From positions 1 to 6,446 of the forward strand of contig JAQUNS010000037.1 in assembly GCA_028717465.1 (NCBI GenBank): 6,446 nt of DNA. The letters run 5' to 3'. Numbering within the stretch: position 1 is the first letter of the stretch; each line of letters starts with the position of its first letter. A program made the translations under genes and the position numbers. Source of the stretch: Candidatus Omnitrophota bacterium (GTDB lineage: Bacteria > Omnitrophota > Gorgyraeia > Kaelpiales > Kaelpiaceae). Positions 6,272-6,446 of the stretch are shown here, piece after piece. The notes beneath the pieces are model-generated. The model was not told the DNA's origin. It did no database searches and saw nothing but the letters and a program-made list of their open reading frames with translations.

Positions 6272-6446
6272 TTAGCGCTTTGCGCCATACAAGATTAAAA
6301 AAGGTTTTTTAGAATAAGGATTCTCTTTTATGACAACCCTGGCATTATAAACCTGCTCTATCGTTCTGTAATCCATGACCTCTTGTGGCAAGCCGTCTTT
6401 GACTATCTCTCCGTTATCCAGCATGATAAGCCTGCCGCAGTATTCC
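6272..6446 (-). CDS. ABC transporter ATP-binding protein, iron-complex/cobalamin type, C-terminal 57 residues (5' end outside window)
   Basis: Last 57 codons of a gene entering from beyond the window; the first whole codon is at 6445 and the stop is TAA at 6274-6272. The peptide contains EYCGRLIMLDNGEIVKDG, then PQEVM, then a YRTIEQVYNARV segment. This is the end of a FecE/BtuD-like ATPase just after the H-loop: the RLIMLDNGEIV strand pair, a xGxPxEV turn and the C-terminal helix with VY typical of iron-siderophore, heme and cobalamin importers. The Walker A, signature, Walker B and switch histidine motifs would lie upstream, outside the window. Such a protein powers a membrane importer from the cytoplasmic face. 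It is on the same strand as the epimerase with a 50-base gap, so co-transcription is possible, though there is no obvious functional link. Confidence 0.75.
   Translation of the reverse strand, partial: EYCGRLIMLDNGEIVKDGLPQEVMDYRTIEQVYNARVVIKENPYSKKPFLILYGAKR

Noticed and set aside
6275..6285. GCGC-TTT-GCGC hairpin at the end of the ABC ATPase gene as a terminator
   Set aside because: Only 4 base pairs with no T tract directly after it, and it lies inside the coding sequence.

Overview
The window comes from a diderm bacterium of moderate-to-low GC (about 40 percent by eye). It holds a complete heat-shock chaperone operon behind the 3' part of a second gene group; every gene reads on the minus strand. 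DnaK carries the extra N-terminal segment typical of Gram-negative DnaKs, which argues for a diderm. The hrcA-grpE-dnaK-dnaJ order, CIRCE control, TTG start use and CACAGATT-type intergenic repeats would fit uncultured lineages such as Omnitrophota or other PVC relatives. That taxonomic guess is weak and rests on no database search.

Layout in the direction of transcription, from high to low coordinates. First comes the C-terminal end of an ABC transporter ATPase of the iron-complex/cobalamin type (6272-6445). It is followed by a sugar-nucleotide epimerase resembling dTDP-L-rhamnose 4-epimerase with an inserted four-cysteine zinc-ribbon-like segment (5106-6221), then a HAD-superfamily phosphatase (4399-5052). 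An AT-rich hairpin overlapping the HAD stop codon and followed by six T is a possible weak terminator. Next is an AT-rich spacer of about 75 bases with a small direct repeat, then a strong sigma-70-type promoter (TTGACA, 17-base spacer, TAATAT) abutting a perfect CIRCE operator. From there run hrcA (3206-4252), grpE (2600-3193), dnaK (656-2569) and the first 185 codons of dnaJ, which leaves the window at base 1.

The heat-shock part reads as a self-regulating circuit. HrcA represses its own operon by binding CIRCE at the start of transcription. DnaK, DnaJ and GrpE form the folding machine: DnaJ delivers substrates and stimulates the DnaK ATPase, and GrpE exchanges the nucleotide. Gaps are 12 bases (hrcA-grpE) and 30 bases (grpE-dnaK). 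The dnaK-dnaJ gap is different: about 100 bases filled with seven copies of an 8-base motif in both orientations, forming potential hairpins, and no Shine-Dalgarno sequence in front of dnaJ.

I see no wholly new system. The points worth a second look are the dnaK-dnaJ repeat cluster, the CIRCE/promoter/start-codon overlap at hrcA, and the zinc-ribbon insertion in the epimerase. There is no gene-free stretch over 300 bases, and I saw no tRNA, rRNA, CRISPR array or insertion sequence.
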